Shown: positions 49,904 through 58,211 of the stretch, piece by piece | How the letters are laid out: every line of letters starts with the position of its first letter | Numbering within the stretch: the stretch's first letter is position 1 | Origin: a virus | Strand: one strand, 5' to 3' | DNA: 64,000 nt | Virus record (IMG/VR): IMGVR_UViG_3300020159_003728 | Location: 1-64,000 of that record | The notes under the pieces: model-generated | Told to the model about the DNA's origin: nothing | Database searches by the model: none | What the model saw: only the letters and a program-made list of their open reading frames with translations | Position numbers and translations under genes: made by a program

Positions 49904-51618
49904 TATTCGACCTTTCGGAACTCCAGGACCTCGAATGGAAAGGTCGTGCCCCTCTTCATTTTAGTCGGAAATTCACGAACATCTCGCTCACCTCGGAAAT
50001 GCTTTACCTGATAAACGAACCCCTCTGTACTTAGTGGATCAGGCATCAGGGCCAGACCGAACTCTGGCCATCGTGACCAGACAGCCGAACCGAATGGTCG
50101 TAAGTCCCGTTGACCGGCAGTCCCAAGTGGAGCGTGGTGTTCCAGCCAGAGAGCGCAGTTGTAGACATCGCGAAGCATATCAAGGTACTTTGCTACCTCG
50201 ACAGCTAGTGCTTCACTAGTGCGGCCACCTGGATCAACGAATGCCTTGTACAAAGGACCAATACAGATCAAATCGGGGCTCACTGATTCGATTGCCTTTT
50301 CGATGAACTGCCTATCAGATGCCTTGAGGAGATCGATACCCGAGGGTTGGATCAGGATATGGGCATTAATCTTTTCCGTATGTCCGTACTTCTGGGCATT
50401 AAGCATGATCGAGCGGCTGGTGCGTCGAATGATCCGCTCTGGGTTCTCAAGGTCAATAGTCAATGTTGTGAGCGGCTTCATGTGGGTCATCTTAAATGGA
50501 TGTAGTCCCGCAGCAGAACAGATAGCGACTTGGCGTGCGAGCATCGTCTTTCCGACGCCTTCGGAGGCAACGACAATGACTCGTTCTTGCCGCTCGAGCA
50601 CTCCTGGGATAACCCAATCGTAGGAGTCGTCATACTCTTGAGTTACAAATTCTTGCCAATCTAATAGACGGCCATTCGGGACTACCTGAGGGTTGCCAAA
50701 GCTTCCAATGAGCATTGATGCTCGACTGAGCTTCTGTGTATCGGTCAGGTCATCTCGAGTCAGGACTTCGTTGATCTCATCTGCGAGTTCACCAAGCGGA
50801 TCTGCTTCTTTGATGTTCTCAATGACCACGGGGGTCATTTCATCGGCAACCTCAAGTGCGACTACTTCTTTAGGGCTGCCACCGTCGTGGAGAAAATCAG
50901 CAATGTCTTTGCCTCGTGGGGTGCGCCAAGCTCGCACGGGTATGCCAGCTTCCTCAAGTACCCCAACCACCTTCCAAGCGTGCTGACGACCGGGCTCGTC
51001 ATTGTCTGCGATGATCTCGACCTTTGCCCCAACAAGGGCATCAGTGTGAATTTGTAACCACTTACCAGCCCCGCCCGGCATTGTCGTGGCAACATACCCA
51101 AGTCCGATCAAGACATCTGCGTCTTTCTCGCCCTCGACCAGATACACCTTCTGACCAGAAATGGCTGCCTGTCTAACGGCGGGCAGGTTGTAGAGAACCT
51201 TTGGAGTATCACCAAGTTTGTAGTCCCAACCCCCGTTGCCGTCTGGCTTGCGCTGTCGGAAAGTCTTGCGCCCAGACTCATCAAGAAATCGTTGCTTCTG
51301 GAAAAGAAGAGTGCCATCTTCGTCGCAATACTTGTATGTAGCGACCAGCGTAAGTTTTTCTTTCTCGTGCTTTGGTTGCTTCGGGAATAGATCATTCATC
51401 TGTAATCCCACTGCTTCGCAAATCTCACCTACACCGCACCCACCACCGCGATGACAAGTCACTAAAACGCGCCCATCTATACCCTGACTAATAGAGAGTG
51501 ATGGATTGTCGTCGTCGTTACGGCAAGGGCAAGATGCTGTCCACCCCTCACCACTCGACTTGACGCGGTTGAGTCGACCTAGGAAGTTATCTATTTCTGG
51601 TGAAGTCGCTTTCGTCAC
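49903..51618 (-). CDS. Primase-helicase (zinc finger, TOPRIM, RecA-like ATPase)
   Basis: 571 residues. It probably primes and unwinds DNA at the phage fork. A primase zinc finger is at the N-terminus (Cys30, Cys32, Cys55, His56, Cys61). The TOPRIM domain has YLVEGEKDADVL (Glu162) and IIADNDEPG (Asp205, Asp207). A RecA-like domain has Walker A ASEGVGKTML (351-360), a Walker B-like TLTIDLE (385-391), and LICIGPLYKAF further on. This order is typical of bifunctional phage and mobile-element primase/helicases. It is coupled to thyX upstream (4-base overlap) and to the HTH gene downstream. Confidence 0.87.
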   Translation of the reverse strand: MTKATSPEIDNFLGRLNRVKSSGEGWTASCPCRNDDDNPSLSISQGIDGRVLVTCHRGGGCGVGEICEAVGLQMNDLFPKQPKHEKEKLTLVATYKYCDEDGTLLFQKQRFLDESGRKTFRQRKPDGNGGWDYKLGDTPKVLYNLPAVRQAAISGQKVYLVEGEKDADVLIGLGYVATTMPGGAGKWLQIHTDALVGAKVEIIADNDEPGRQHAWKVVGVLEEAGIPVRAWRTPRGKDIADFLHDGGSPKEVVALEVADEMTPVVIENIKEADPLGELADEINEVLTRDDLTDTQKLSRASMLIGSFGNPQVVPNGRLLDWQEFVTQEYDDSYDWVIPGVLERQERVIVVASEGVGKTMLARQVAICSAAGLHPFKMTHMKPLTTLTIDLENPERIIRRTSRSIMLNAQKYGHTEKINAHILIQPSGIDLLKASDRQFIEKAIESVSPDLICIGPLYKAFVDPGGRTSEALAVEVAKYLDMLRDVYNCALWLEHHAPLGTAGQRDLRPFGSAVWSRWPEFGLALMPDPLSTEGFVYQVKHFRGERDVREFPTKMKRGTTFPFEVLEFRKVE

Positions 51619-52292
51619 GGGGCAACTCTACCCGCACTGATCCACGCTTCGTAAGTCACGGGCATCACCGCTGCGAATACTTCCTCAACCTTCTGCGCCA
51701 ACACACGGATCTCGTATTGTGCTGCGGGGTGATTTCGCAAACCTAAGAAGTTCATCAAGCTGCGAGCGTTTACTGTCCAATAAAACTCAGTGAATGTCGC
51801 AAGTGGAATTACCGTGCGAGCAAGCTCTTTGGCTACTCCGAGTTCTATTAGTTGGTGGTAAACATCAAACGAATGATAAACGGCTTCGCTTATGAAGTTC
51901 TGTGCTGTTTCAGCATCTTCGGCATTCATCTGTTCGAATGTGTAAGCACCTGGCTTACCAACCTGTGTTCGAACTGCGTCTTCCGACGGAACATAGAGGC
52001 GCTCCTCAATTACGGAGTACCGGCCGGAGTACTCGTTAAATGATCCGATGCGATGCCGGAACCACTCACGCGCAACAAACAACGGGGCTTCGACTTTAAA
52101 GATGAAGCAGTTATGTTCGAATGGCGTTCCGTGATGTTCGCGCATCAAGAACTTGATGAGTCCTTTATCAGCATCAGCAAGTGTCTCTGACATTCGACCG
52201 AATGATACGCGGGCAGCGTTGACAACCATTAGGTCGTCAGCAAGAGAGTCAATTAGTGTTACTCGGCCTGGTTCATTAGAAAACTTAGTCAT
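51615..52292 (-). CDS. thyX: FAD-dependent thymidylate synthase
   Basis: 225 residues. It makes dTMP from dUMP using methylene-tetrahydrofolate and FAD. The ThyX signature RHRIGSFNEYSGRYS (RHRxxSxNExSGRYS) is perfect. Other conserved pieces are EHNCFIFKVEAPLFVAREWFRHR and the C-terminal SLMNFLGLRNHPAAQYEIR, which holds the dUMP-binding Arg. ThyX is the usual thymidylate synthase of actinobacteria and their phages. It overlaps both neighbours by a few bases, so it forms one operon with whiB and the primase-helicase. Confidence 0.97.
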   Translation of the reverse strand: MTKFSNEPGRVTLIDSLADDLMVVNAARVSFGRMSETLADADKGLIKFLMREHHGTPFEHNCFIFKVEAPLFVAREWFRHRIGSFNEYSGRYSVIEERLYVPSEDAVRTQVGKPGAYTFEQMNAEDAETAQNFISEAVYHSFDVYHQLIELGVAKELARTVIPLATFTEFYWTVNARSLMNFLGLRNHPAAQYEIRVLAQKVEEVFAAVMPVTYEAWISAGRVAP

Positions 52293-52617
52293 TTTGCTTC
52301 ACCTTCATTGACTTGATTGCGAATGTTGCTTTGCGTAACTTGATGCGCTCCTGCTCGATGATTACTTTCTCTGGTCGTTGTACGACAATGTTCATATCTC
52401 GTCTCAAGTATGATCGTTGCTTCTCTGAAGTGCCACCCCAGATGCCATAGTCCTCGTGAGCAAGTGCGTAGTCCCGGCATTCAGTTAGGTGAGGACAAAT
52501 CAAACAGAGCTGCTTGGCTAGCTTCTCTTTCGTTCGTTCCTCTGCCGTGTATGGCAAGTTGATAAAGAACAACTCAGCGTGACCAATACACGCAGCGTTC
52601 GGCATTTCTGGTTTCAT
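52285..52617 (-). CDS. WhiB-like iron-sulfur transcription regulator
   Basis: 110 residues. Four cysteines at 10, 38, 41 and 47 (AAC...LCLICPHLTECR) have the C-x(n)-C-x2-C-x5-C spacing that holds the WhiB [4Fe-4S] cluster, followed by the GIWGGTSEKQR turn diagnostic of the family. The basic tail would bind DNA. WhiB proteins occur only in actinobacteria and their phages and act with the sigma factor. Its presence is the clearest host clue in the window. Confidence 0.95.
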   Translation of the reverse strand: MKPEMPNAACIGHAELFFINLPYTAEERTKEKLAKQLCLICPHLTECRDYALAHEDYGIWGGTSEKQRSYLRRDMNIVVQRPEKVIIEQERIKLRKATFAIKSMKVKQND

Positions 52618-52627
52618 AGCATTCCTT

Positions 52628-53104
52628 TCAGGATCGTGATTCTGTTAGATCTCGCACTCGCCAAGTTCCACGCTTGACTTGCTCAAAGATCAAAGATGTA
52701 GTTAGGTACTTCAGCATTGTTGATGTAGAAAATCCAGTCACCTCTACGAGTTGCGAGGTAGTAAACAGCTCATTCTGATGTGTCCTTGCCCACAACTCAA
52801 ATGTCGCATAGCGAGAAGCGCGGGTTGCCTTCTCGGTATTCTCCTCGTCAAGCACTGCGGTCGGTCGCCAGCCCGGGAGATGACATCGCTCAATACGGAA
52901 GTTGCGCCACGACTCGTGACCTTTCGTTCCGCCCCAACAGGTGAGTGAACCGTCTGGACCTATGTAGCGAAAGAAGTATGACCCTTCTTCTTTTTCGACG
53001 ACTATCTGTTGGCCGACATCGATTACCGTGCCATCAACTTCTGATTTAGTAAACACGGGAACTTCTGATTTAGTAGAGGCGGAAACTTTTGATTTAGTAG
53101 GCAC
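52628..53104 (-). CDS. Winged-helix-like protein with repeated N-terminus
   Basis: 158 residues. The N-terminus is built from three 24-base tandem repeats that encode TKSEV-like units. A central beta domain (VEKEEGSYFFRYIGPDGSL) follows. The C-terminal NELFTTSQLVEVTGFSTSTMLKYL plus EQVKRGTWRV fits a winged helix-turn-helix. It could regulate the adjacent operon. The start codon lies next to a CGGGGCT copy. Confidence 0.68.
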   Translation of the reverse strand: MPTKSKVSASTKSEVPVFTKSEVDGTVIDVGQQIVVEKEEGSYFFRYIGPDGSLTCWGGTKGHESWRNFRIERCHLPGWRPTAVLDEENTEKATRASRYATFELWARTHQNELFTTSQLVEVTGFSTSTMLKYLTTSLIFEQVKRGTWRVRDLTESRS

Positions 53105-53108
53105 GGGG
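53037..53108. repeat. Three 24-bp tandem repeats
   Basis: Units at 53037-53060, 53061-53084 and 53085-53108 share ACTT-Y-TGATTTAGTA at their start with small changes in the last third. They are in frame in the N-terminus of the winged-helix-like gene, so the copy number changes only the length of a flexible tail. The third unit runs into a CGGGGCT copy. Confidence 0.85.
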
Positions 53109-53113
53109 CTAAC

Positions 53114-53608
53114 TTACTCACTTTCGATAGTGATATCAATGATTGATGGAAGATTTTTTGTTGTTATTCGTTTTGCATCTGCTGCGCTAAGAAAAACAAG
53201 AGCATACGCAACTGTGAGCGTGCCGTCAACATCTTCGAGCACAACATCAATAGAATCACTTGGAATTTTTAGTGCAGACGCAAGCGAGCCCTGAAGTCGC
53301 ATTGCATCTTGATCACTCTGAAGGTCGTCGTTAGCATCATCAATAAAATCTGCAACATCTACGAATACTTGCTGTGTTGGTCGAGTGCCTATTAGCGAAC
53401 GGAGATCAGCTCCCTTTTCTTCGGCAACCACACACCAAGTACACGCCATTTGTCCGGCCGGCGCAATACGCTTTCGCGACTCAGTATGGCCGCACGATAG
53501 ACGGTGCAGATACTTGATGCCGTCACCCTGGCCCCACTGACCAATTTTGATCACCTCGAGAACATCACGCTTCGGGGCTTTCTTCCTACTGATCCCATCG
53601 TTTGCCAC
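53114..53608 (-). CDS. Hypothetical zinc-binding-like protein
   Basis: 164 residues. Near the N-terminus, LSCGHTESRKRIAPAG...ACTWCVVAEE has the C-x-H...C-x2-C spacing of a small zinc ribbon. The C-terminal half is acidic and mixed alpha/beta. No family recognised. Same strand and near-contiguous with the winged-helix-like gene. Confidence 0.68.
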   Translation of the reverse strand: MANDGISRKKAPKRDVLEVIKIGQWGQGDGIKYLHRLSCGHTESRKRIAPAGQMACTWCVVAEEKGADLRSLIGTRPTQQVFVDVADFIDDANDDLQSDQDAMRLQGSLASALKIPSDSIDVVLEDVDGTLTVAYALVFLSAADAKRITTKNLPSIIDITIESE

Positions 53609-53670
53609 AAAGCTCGCCTATTCCCCTGATGTACTGTGTGTTGCTCTAACACTACAAGGTTCGTGGAACT

Positions 53671-53940
53671 TTACGCGTTCAGTGACCTGACGATGATTGG
53701 GGTTCGCTCACCTATCCACGCACCGACGCAGTTGTACTCAATAAATTCCATTGCTTCTTCGTCATCCATACCATCGCGAGTCATAAGGACTTCGACCATC
53801 TTGTCGTATGAGTAAACAGCAAGGACTGGTTCGTTGATGCGTTGTGAGTGACCGATACAGGCTTCGTCAAAACCATCCATAAGGAGTATGTCCTCGTCTA
53901 TCTCTTCGAGGTATCCGGTGAGTTCTTCTCTAGTAATCAT
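53671..53940 (-). CDS. Conserved small phage protein
   Basis: 89 residues, coupled to the upstream gene by ATGA overlap. GFDEACIGHSQR...VLAVYSYDKMVEVLM and EFIEYNCVGAWIGERTPIIV match a widespread uncharacterised phage family with a GFDxAxIG motif. No activity is known. Confidence 0.8.
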   Translation of the reverse strand: MITREELTGYLEEIDEDILLMDGFDEACIGHSQRINEPVLAVYSYDKMVEVLMTRDGMDDEEAMEFIEYNCVGAWIGERTPIIVRSLNA

Positions 53941-54197
53941 TGTAGACCCGTGACTTCTTCTTTCTTGGTTTCGACAGTTAGATCGGTTTCGATCCAGACC
54001 TGAGCTCCACAGGAAAGTGGAGTCTCCGGCTGGTACACAATGCGAGCGACAACAGATCCGTCATCGCCAATAATGTTCACTTCGTAGGCATACTCGGCTT
54101 TGCTTGATCGCGTACGGCGAACGCTAAGCGGCGGATCCTGACGATCGTGCTTACGGTTTGACCGAATGGTGTTGCTGTTTACATGAATGATTGTCAT
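53937..54197 (-). CDS. Small beta-rich protein of unknown function
   Basis: 86 residues from ATG 54197. A basic N-terminus (RSNRKHDRQDPPLSVRRTRSS) precedes a beta-sheet-like domain (YAYEVNIIGDDGSVVARIVYQ). No family recognised. It overlaps the next gene by 4 bases. Confidence 0.65.
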   Translation of the reverse strand: MTIIHVNSNTIRSNRKHDRQDPPLSVRRTRSSKAEYAYEVNIIGDDGSVVARIVYQPETPLSCGAQVWIETDLTVETKKEEVTGLQ

Positions 54198-54221
54198 TGT
54201 TGGGGAGTTTCGCAGCGTCGA

Positions 54222-54305
54222 CTACTTGCGACGATTTGTTATTCCCCACACAACGAGCCCTGTCACCGCAAAGTAGAGCAGGAACAGCTTCATGTCTTCG
54301 GCCAT
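54222..54305 (-). CDS. Tiny single-span membrane peptide
   Basis: A 27-residue ORF whose ATG overlaps the SSB stop codon by one base. It has one membrane span (FLLYFAVTGLVVWGI) and a TNRRK end. The coupling to ssb and the positive-inside end support a real gene. Function unknown. Confidence 0.5.
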   Translation of the reverse strand: MAEDMKLFLLYFAVTGLVVWGITNRRK

Positions 54306-54763
54306 CAGAACGGTTCTGTGTCTTCTTGCACGGTCGGCACCGTTGCACGGGGCTTAGCAGCTTGCTTAGGCTGCTGGTTTGAACGCTGAGCGGTTCCGCC
54401 ATTAGCGGCGCGCTCCTTGCGCTGAACCGAGGAGATACCACGAGCCGACGGGCCAACATCTTCGACAACAATCTCGATGATCTGACGATCTTTGCCTTCT
54501 TTGTCCTGGTATGTGCGCTGCTCGAGGCGGCCGCTAACAATAACGCGCATTCCCTTTTCGAGAACGGCAGCTGCGTCTTCGGCAATCTGCTTCCAAGCTA
54601 CGCAGTTGAAGAATGAAGTGCGCTCTTGACGAGCCCCGTCTTGATCATTCCAGAAGTAATTGACAGCAACTCCGAACGACAGCTTTGCTGCTCCGGCACC
54701 TGTGAAGGTGAGCTGCGGATCGGCAGTAAGATTGCCGATTGCGGTAATACCTGATTGGGACAT
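54305..54763 (-). CDS. ssb: Single-stranded DNA-binding protein
   Basis: 152 residues from ATG 54763, with AAAGGAG upstream; longer frames to 54847 run through the promoter. The OB-fold is clear: ITAIGNLTADPQLTF, SFGVAVNYFWND, TSFFNCVAWKQIAEDAA, KGMRVIVSGRLEQRTYQDKEGKDR and IEIVVEDVG. A low-complexity linker rich in Gln/Pro/Ala ends in an acidic tip (VQEDTEPF), the usual partner-binding tail. It coats single-stranded DNA at the replication fork. A divergent promoter lies upstream, and a CCGACT-A-AGTCGG palindrome (54782-54794) lies in its leader. Confidence 0.95.
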   Translation of the reverse strand: MSQSGITAIGNLTADPQLTFTGAGAAKLSFGVAVNYFWNDQDGARQERTSFFNCVAWKQIAEDAAAVLEKGMRVIVSGRLEQRTYQDKEGKDRQIIEIVVEDVGPSARGISSVQRKERAANGGTAQRSNQQPKQAAKPRATVPTVQEDTEPF

Positions 54764-54807
54764 TTTGGTTTCTCCTTTACGCCGACTAAGTCGGGATGTT
54801 TCACTAG

Positions 54808-54837
54808 ATCCTACACCGCGTCGGCTACTATCGTCAA
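54808..54837 (-). promoter_or_regulatory. Promoter of ssb
   Basis: On the minus strand, TTGACG (54832-54837), an 18-base spacer and TAGGAT (54808-54813), about 45 bases before the ssb start. A rightward -10-like TACTAT (54826-54831) for the divergent gene lies in the spacer, so the two promoters overlap. Confidence 0.6.
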
Positions 54838-54839
54838 GT

Positions 54840-55100
54840 ATGACCAAAGAATTTTCTCTCGACCTGTCCGGACCGAACGATCATTTTGATACTTATCTGC
54901 GTGTTGTAACAACTATTGCTGATTTATTGATCGATAGCGCAGATGCTGACAAGCTTGACGAAGCAGAACGAGAACTTCTTAGAGGCTCGATGGATGAGAT
55001 TGCCACGATTATTCTTGCTGAGATCGGCCTAACAATTGTTAGCGTCGAGAATGACGGGACTATCAATGCAACTCTCGACCTAGGGGAGTTTAGTGAGTAA
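54840..55100 (+). CDS. Small acidic protein, probably leaderless
   Basis: 86 residues from ATG 54840, eight bases after a TACTAT -10-like box and with no ribosome site, so a leaderless message is likely. Acidic and mainly helical; the end (GLTIVSVENDGTINATLDL) is beta-like. Divergent from ssb. No family recognised. Confidence 0.65.
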   Translation: MTKEFSLDLSGPNDHFDTYLRVVTTIADLLIDSADADKLDEAERELLRGSMDEIATIILAEIGLTIVSVENDGTINATLDLGEFSE

Positions 55101-55254
55101 AGGAACACGCGTTCGCTGCCAATACTGCAGCCAAATGTATGACGCAAACCGAGAAGAACATGAGCCCGTCGAGGATTTTTCTGAAGGATTTACTGAGTGT
55201 CTAGTAGTTCCTCATGAACAACCTCGTCTACGGCTGCAGCGAGATACCTTCTAG
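55093..55254 (+). CDS. Small CxxC protein, uncertain
   Basis: A 53-residue ORF from GTG 55093 that overlaps the previous gene by 8 bases. It has RCQYCSQMY near the start and a later single Cys. It runs 65 bases into the end of the convergent minus-strand gene. The CxxC and the coupled start support it, but the overlap is long, so it could be a chance ORF. Confidence 0.45.
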   Translation: MSKGTRVRCQYCSQMYDANREEHEPVEDFSEGFTECLVVPHEQPRLRLQRDTF

Positions 55255-55597
55255 TCATCTTGTAGACTTGCCGGTGCATTTTTGCCCACGCCTTAGTGTC
55301 TTGGACCTTGACCCAAATGTGTTGATCAAAAGATCCATGGTTCTCTAATAACAGATCGTCTACTTCGTGCCGATTGGCAAGGATCTCCGAGGACCAACCC
55401 ATGTTTCGGTCAATGGCGAATAGCAAATCCATAATCGCATCATCGCCAAAATCTTCGATCAATTTTTTAACGATGTAATTACAAAAAGCGATGCCGAACA
55501 TCACCTCTCGATCCATCGCCGGCAGGTCTTCTAATGAGAGATCGTCCTCGTCAAATTCGAAGTCGTCATCATCGTGATCATCATTAGTCCCGCTCAT
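55190..55597 (-). CDS. Acidic helical protein of unknown function
   Basis: 135 residues. The first 28 are almost all Asp/Glu, which could mimic DNA charge. The rest is helical (MFGIAFCNYIVKKLIEDF...). A DNA-mimic or anti-host role is possible from composition only. A CGGGRCT copy lies within its first five codons. Confidence 0.68.
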   Translation of the reverse strand: MSGTNDDHDDDDFEFDEDDLSLEDLPAMDREVMFGIAFCNYIVKKLIEDFGDDAIMDLLFAIDRNMGWSSEILANRHEVDDLLLENHGSFDQHIWVKVQDTKAWAKMHRQVYKMTRRYLAAAVDEVVHEELLDTQ

Positions 55598-55640
55598 TCG
55601 ACCTCCCGAATTGCCCTGGCTCTACAAGTGTAGTGCCTAA

Positions 55641-56663
55641 TTAGATAAGTGAGAGAAGGCTGTGATGTGCGGTTACTTTAGTTCGAGTTACCCATGAATT
55701 CTCATCAAGTGATGCCATGGCCTTGTCGTCATCCGGGGCTTCACGGCCATGATCTAGGTACTCTGTTATCGCATTCAGTAACGACCAGCCGTTGTAACCG
55801 TAGCCACCGGCATTGCGTTCGTTCCCGTATAGTGAGCGGATCGTTCCAACTATTTCTGTGTGGTTTCGCTTTTGTCGATCCGTTGCCATCTTGTCGAGTG
55901 GGAAAACTTGATCCAACACTTTATTGATATTTGGCGATGAGGGTGGCAATGAAATCCGCAGCAGATGTTCAGCTTCTTGTTTAAACTGCTTTGCCCACGC
56001 AGTAGATATTTTTAACACTTCTTGGGCATCTTCGATTGCGGTATCAACATTCCGTGTATGGCGAGCTGTGAATACGCGCTTTGCTTGCTTTACCCCCATC
56101 ACAACTGTGTTGTTGCAGACAGCTCTGATTTCGGTGTTCGCATACCGGATCGGCCAAACTCCATCATGGCCGCACGATACAACTAGATAACGCGCAATCT
56201 TGTCGTTGATTCCAGCTGGATCAATAATGAGAGCCCCGAGGTCGATAGTCATGAAGAATCGTCGCCCTTCACGAAGGACTCCACAAGTCTCGATCACTGC
56301 ATCGCCGCCCGATGCACCAACAACAGCTAGTGCCCGCTCGGCAACTTCCCTGTTCTGGCGCACTTCGTACCGGGTTCCAACAGTCGCCAGGTCATTAAAT
56401 GACCCATCCAGGTCCTTGCGGATTGTTGCACGACTGTCCTGAATAATCACGGGGCTGCCGTCGGCATTTCGAATAAGGTTTCCCTCGTCGTCGATAGCTG
56501 CGACTTTTGTTGCTAACACCTCGTAGTCGGCCGATGCTGCCTGGAGCATTGCGTCGACATTTGCTAGGCCGCCGACTTTTACCCCAAGCCTATGCCAGGG
56601 GATCTCTCTAGCATAGGCAAACCGAGCAGTCCCGTCTTTAGTAAAATCAAGTTCGTGTGCCAT
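55641..56663 (-). CDS. DUF932 phage/plasmid protein
   Basis: 340 residues. The family order is clear: a PWHRLGVKV near the N-terminus, YEVRQNREVAERAL, a long beta region with FFMTIDL, RYLVVSCGHDG...IRAVCNNTVVMG in the middle, and GGYGYNGWSLLNAITEYLDH near the C-terminus. DUF932 (phage/plasmid-like protein, TIGR03299 type) is common on phages and plasmids. Its biochemical role is not settled; some members affect DNA repair or replication. Confidence 0.88.
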   Translation of the reverse strand: MAHELDFTKDGTARFAYAREIPWHRLGVKVGGLANVDAMLQAASADYEVLATKVAAIDDEGNLIRNADGSPVIIQDSRATIRKDLDGSFNDLATVGTRYEVRQNREVAERALAVVGASGGDAVIETCGVLREGRRFFMTIDLGALIIDPAGINDKIARYLVVSCGHDGVWPIRYANTEIRAVCNNTVVMGVKQAKRVFTARHTRNVDTAIEDAQEVLKISTAWAKQFKQEAEHLLRISLPPSSPNINKVLDQVFPLDKMATDRQKRNHTEIVGTIRSLYGNERNAGGYGYNGWSLLNAITEYLDHGREAPDDDKAMASLDENSWVTRTKVTAHHSLLSLI

Positions 56664-56694
56664 CTCAACTCCTTTAGTTAGATTTATCTAAACA

Positions 56695-58134
56695 CTACCC
56701 GACAACAAGCGTGTCTGCGTGGAATTCGTCTAAATACCGAACGAAGGCTTTGTTGCGAGGTGAGTAATACTTCCATTTGCTCGTCAGGCTCTCGTGGGCT
56801 TCCTTGTGCGAGTAGCCCATAGCCGACATTAGCCACGCCTTTGCGATTAGCCCTGTTCGGCTCTCGCCTGCGTGACAGTGAACAAGAACATCGCGACCAT
56901 TAAATAGTGCTTCATTTATTTCAGCAATAGCATCACGAACAACGCTGTCTATTGCTGGATTTGCTTCATCTTCTTGTTCGTCAAGCAAATAGAACGAACG
57001 ACGATACTCATAATGCTCGGTGTCATCGAAGGTGCGACAGAACGACATACACGCATAGTTCTCCTCTGCGTTGCGTGCGCCGGCGAGGTTTGTGACGAAC
57101 ACCTGCTGTCCATACAAACCACCAATAGCAACCGGCTTTGGTGCGCCGTTATAGTCGGGTGATTTTGGTCGCCACGCTTGTTCTACTAATCGTGTTGCCA
57201 GCGACTCCAAGTCCTCTAGGTCGTATCGCTCCACCTTGCCATTCATCTGAACAAACCCGTGAATAGGTGTTGTCAGGCGAGCGGGAATGTTCTGAATACC
57301 ATACCAAGCACCTGCGAGTGCGCCAGCGACACAAGCAACCGTGTCGGTGTCGTTACCACCATCTATCGCATAGCGAATAGTGTCCTCAAAGTTCGTATTC
57401 TTTCTAATGGCATACACGGCCTCTGCGAGACAAATGTCCCCATAGCCATTGCTCTCACTCAATGGTAAAGAGTCAGTAAATAGCAACTCTTCGAAGTATG
57501 TGCGAAGTTTACTATCGCAATGGTCCTGTACTGCCAAGCGCATTGCGCTATCAAAAGTACGACGCCCACTAACCATCTCAGCAAGTGCGACTGCCATAAT
57601 CACCGCAGCCTCAACTGTTCGTGGATCCGTATGAGTAATCATCGCCTGTTCACGGGCGACACGCTCTGTCCACTGTGCGTCTTTCATTGCGCCTTTGATA
57701 CCTACGGGCGCAACTCGCATCACGGCACCATTGCCTCGACCATTGCGAACGCGCCGAGTTAATGACTCTTCGTATGTGCGTGCCACTAATGGTGGGCGAG
57801 TAGTTGTGCCGACATCTTTTGCTGTCTGCACCCACTCTTTCCAAAGCTCCCACTGCGCAACTGGATTCCATCGCGTAATTAGGTTTTCACCAAGCAACAC
57901 TGCCATTTGTGTGTCGTCGGTAAATTCGCCAAGACGCCAACCGAATGAACCGCCACCAATATGGCGACACGGCACGCCTTTCGGAAACTGCTTTGAGATT
58001 TCTCCCGGGGGACCAAACTCGTAGCGAGCGCCAAGCGCATCACCAACCGCTTGTCCAACAAGTGCACCAAGTGCACGATTTCTAATCTCAAAGTCATCTC
58101 TAGTGGAACGGTACTGGCTGTTATCAAACATCAT
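56695..58134 (-). CDS. Fusion of ADP-ribosylglycohydrolase and dual-specificity phosphatase
   Basis: 479 residues from ATG 58134, eight bases after TAGACT; TTGCGT is 16 bases farther upstream, so the message may be leaderless. The N-terminal 320 residues are an ADP-ribosylglycohydrolase (DraG/ARH type): GQAVGDALGARYEFG, EFTDDTQMAV with the metal Asp pair, and GGNDTDTVACVAGALAGA with the second Asp pair. These enzymes remove ADP-ribose from proteins or nucleic acids. The C-terminus is a Cys-phosphatase with P-loop HCHAGESRTG. The joint substrate is unknown. It is the only long gene of the right block with no CGGGRCT copy, which hints at late acquisition. Confidence 0.9.
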   Translation of the reverse strand: MMFDNSQYRSTRDDFEIRNRALGALVGQAVGDALGARYEFGPPGEISKQFPKGVPCRHIGGGSFGWRLGEFTDDTQMAVLLGENLITRWNPVAQWELWKEWVQTAKDVGTTTRPPLVARTYEESLTRRVRNGRGNGAVMRVAPVGIKGAMKDAQWTERVAREQAMITHTDPRTVEAAVIMAVALAEMVSGRRTFDSAMRLAVQDHCDSKLRTYFEELLFTDSLPLSESNGYGDICLAEAVYAIRKNTNFEDTIRYAIDGGNDTDTVACVAGALAGAWYGIQNIPARLTTPIHGFVQMNGKVERYDLEDLESLATRLVEQAWRPKSPDYNGAPKPVAIGGLYGQQVFVTNLAGARNAEENYACMSFCRTFDDTEHYEYRRSFYLLDEQEDEANPAIDSVVRDAIAEINEALFNGRDVLVHCHAGESRTGLIAKAWLMSAMGYSHKEAHESLTSKWKYYSPRNKAFVRYLDEFHADTLVVG

Positions 58135-58211
58135 AACGAGCAAGTCTACCCGTAATCAAGAGATACGCAACTCCCAACTACAGTTTCCTATCGTTGGGTT
58201 AGCGGAAAGAT

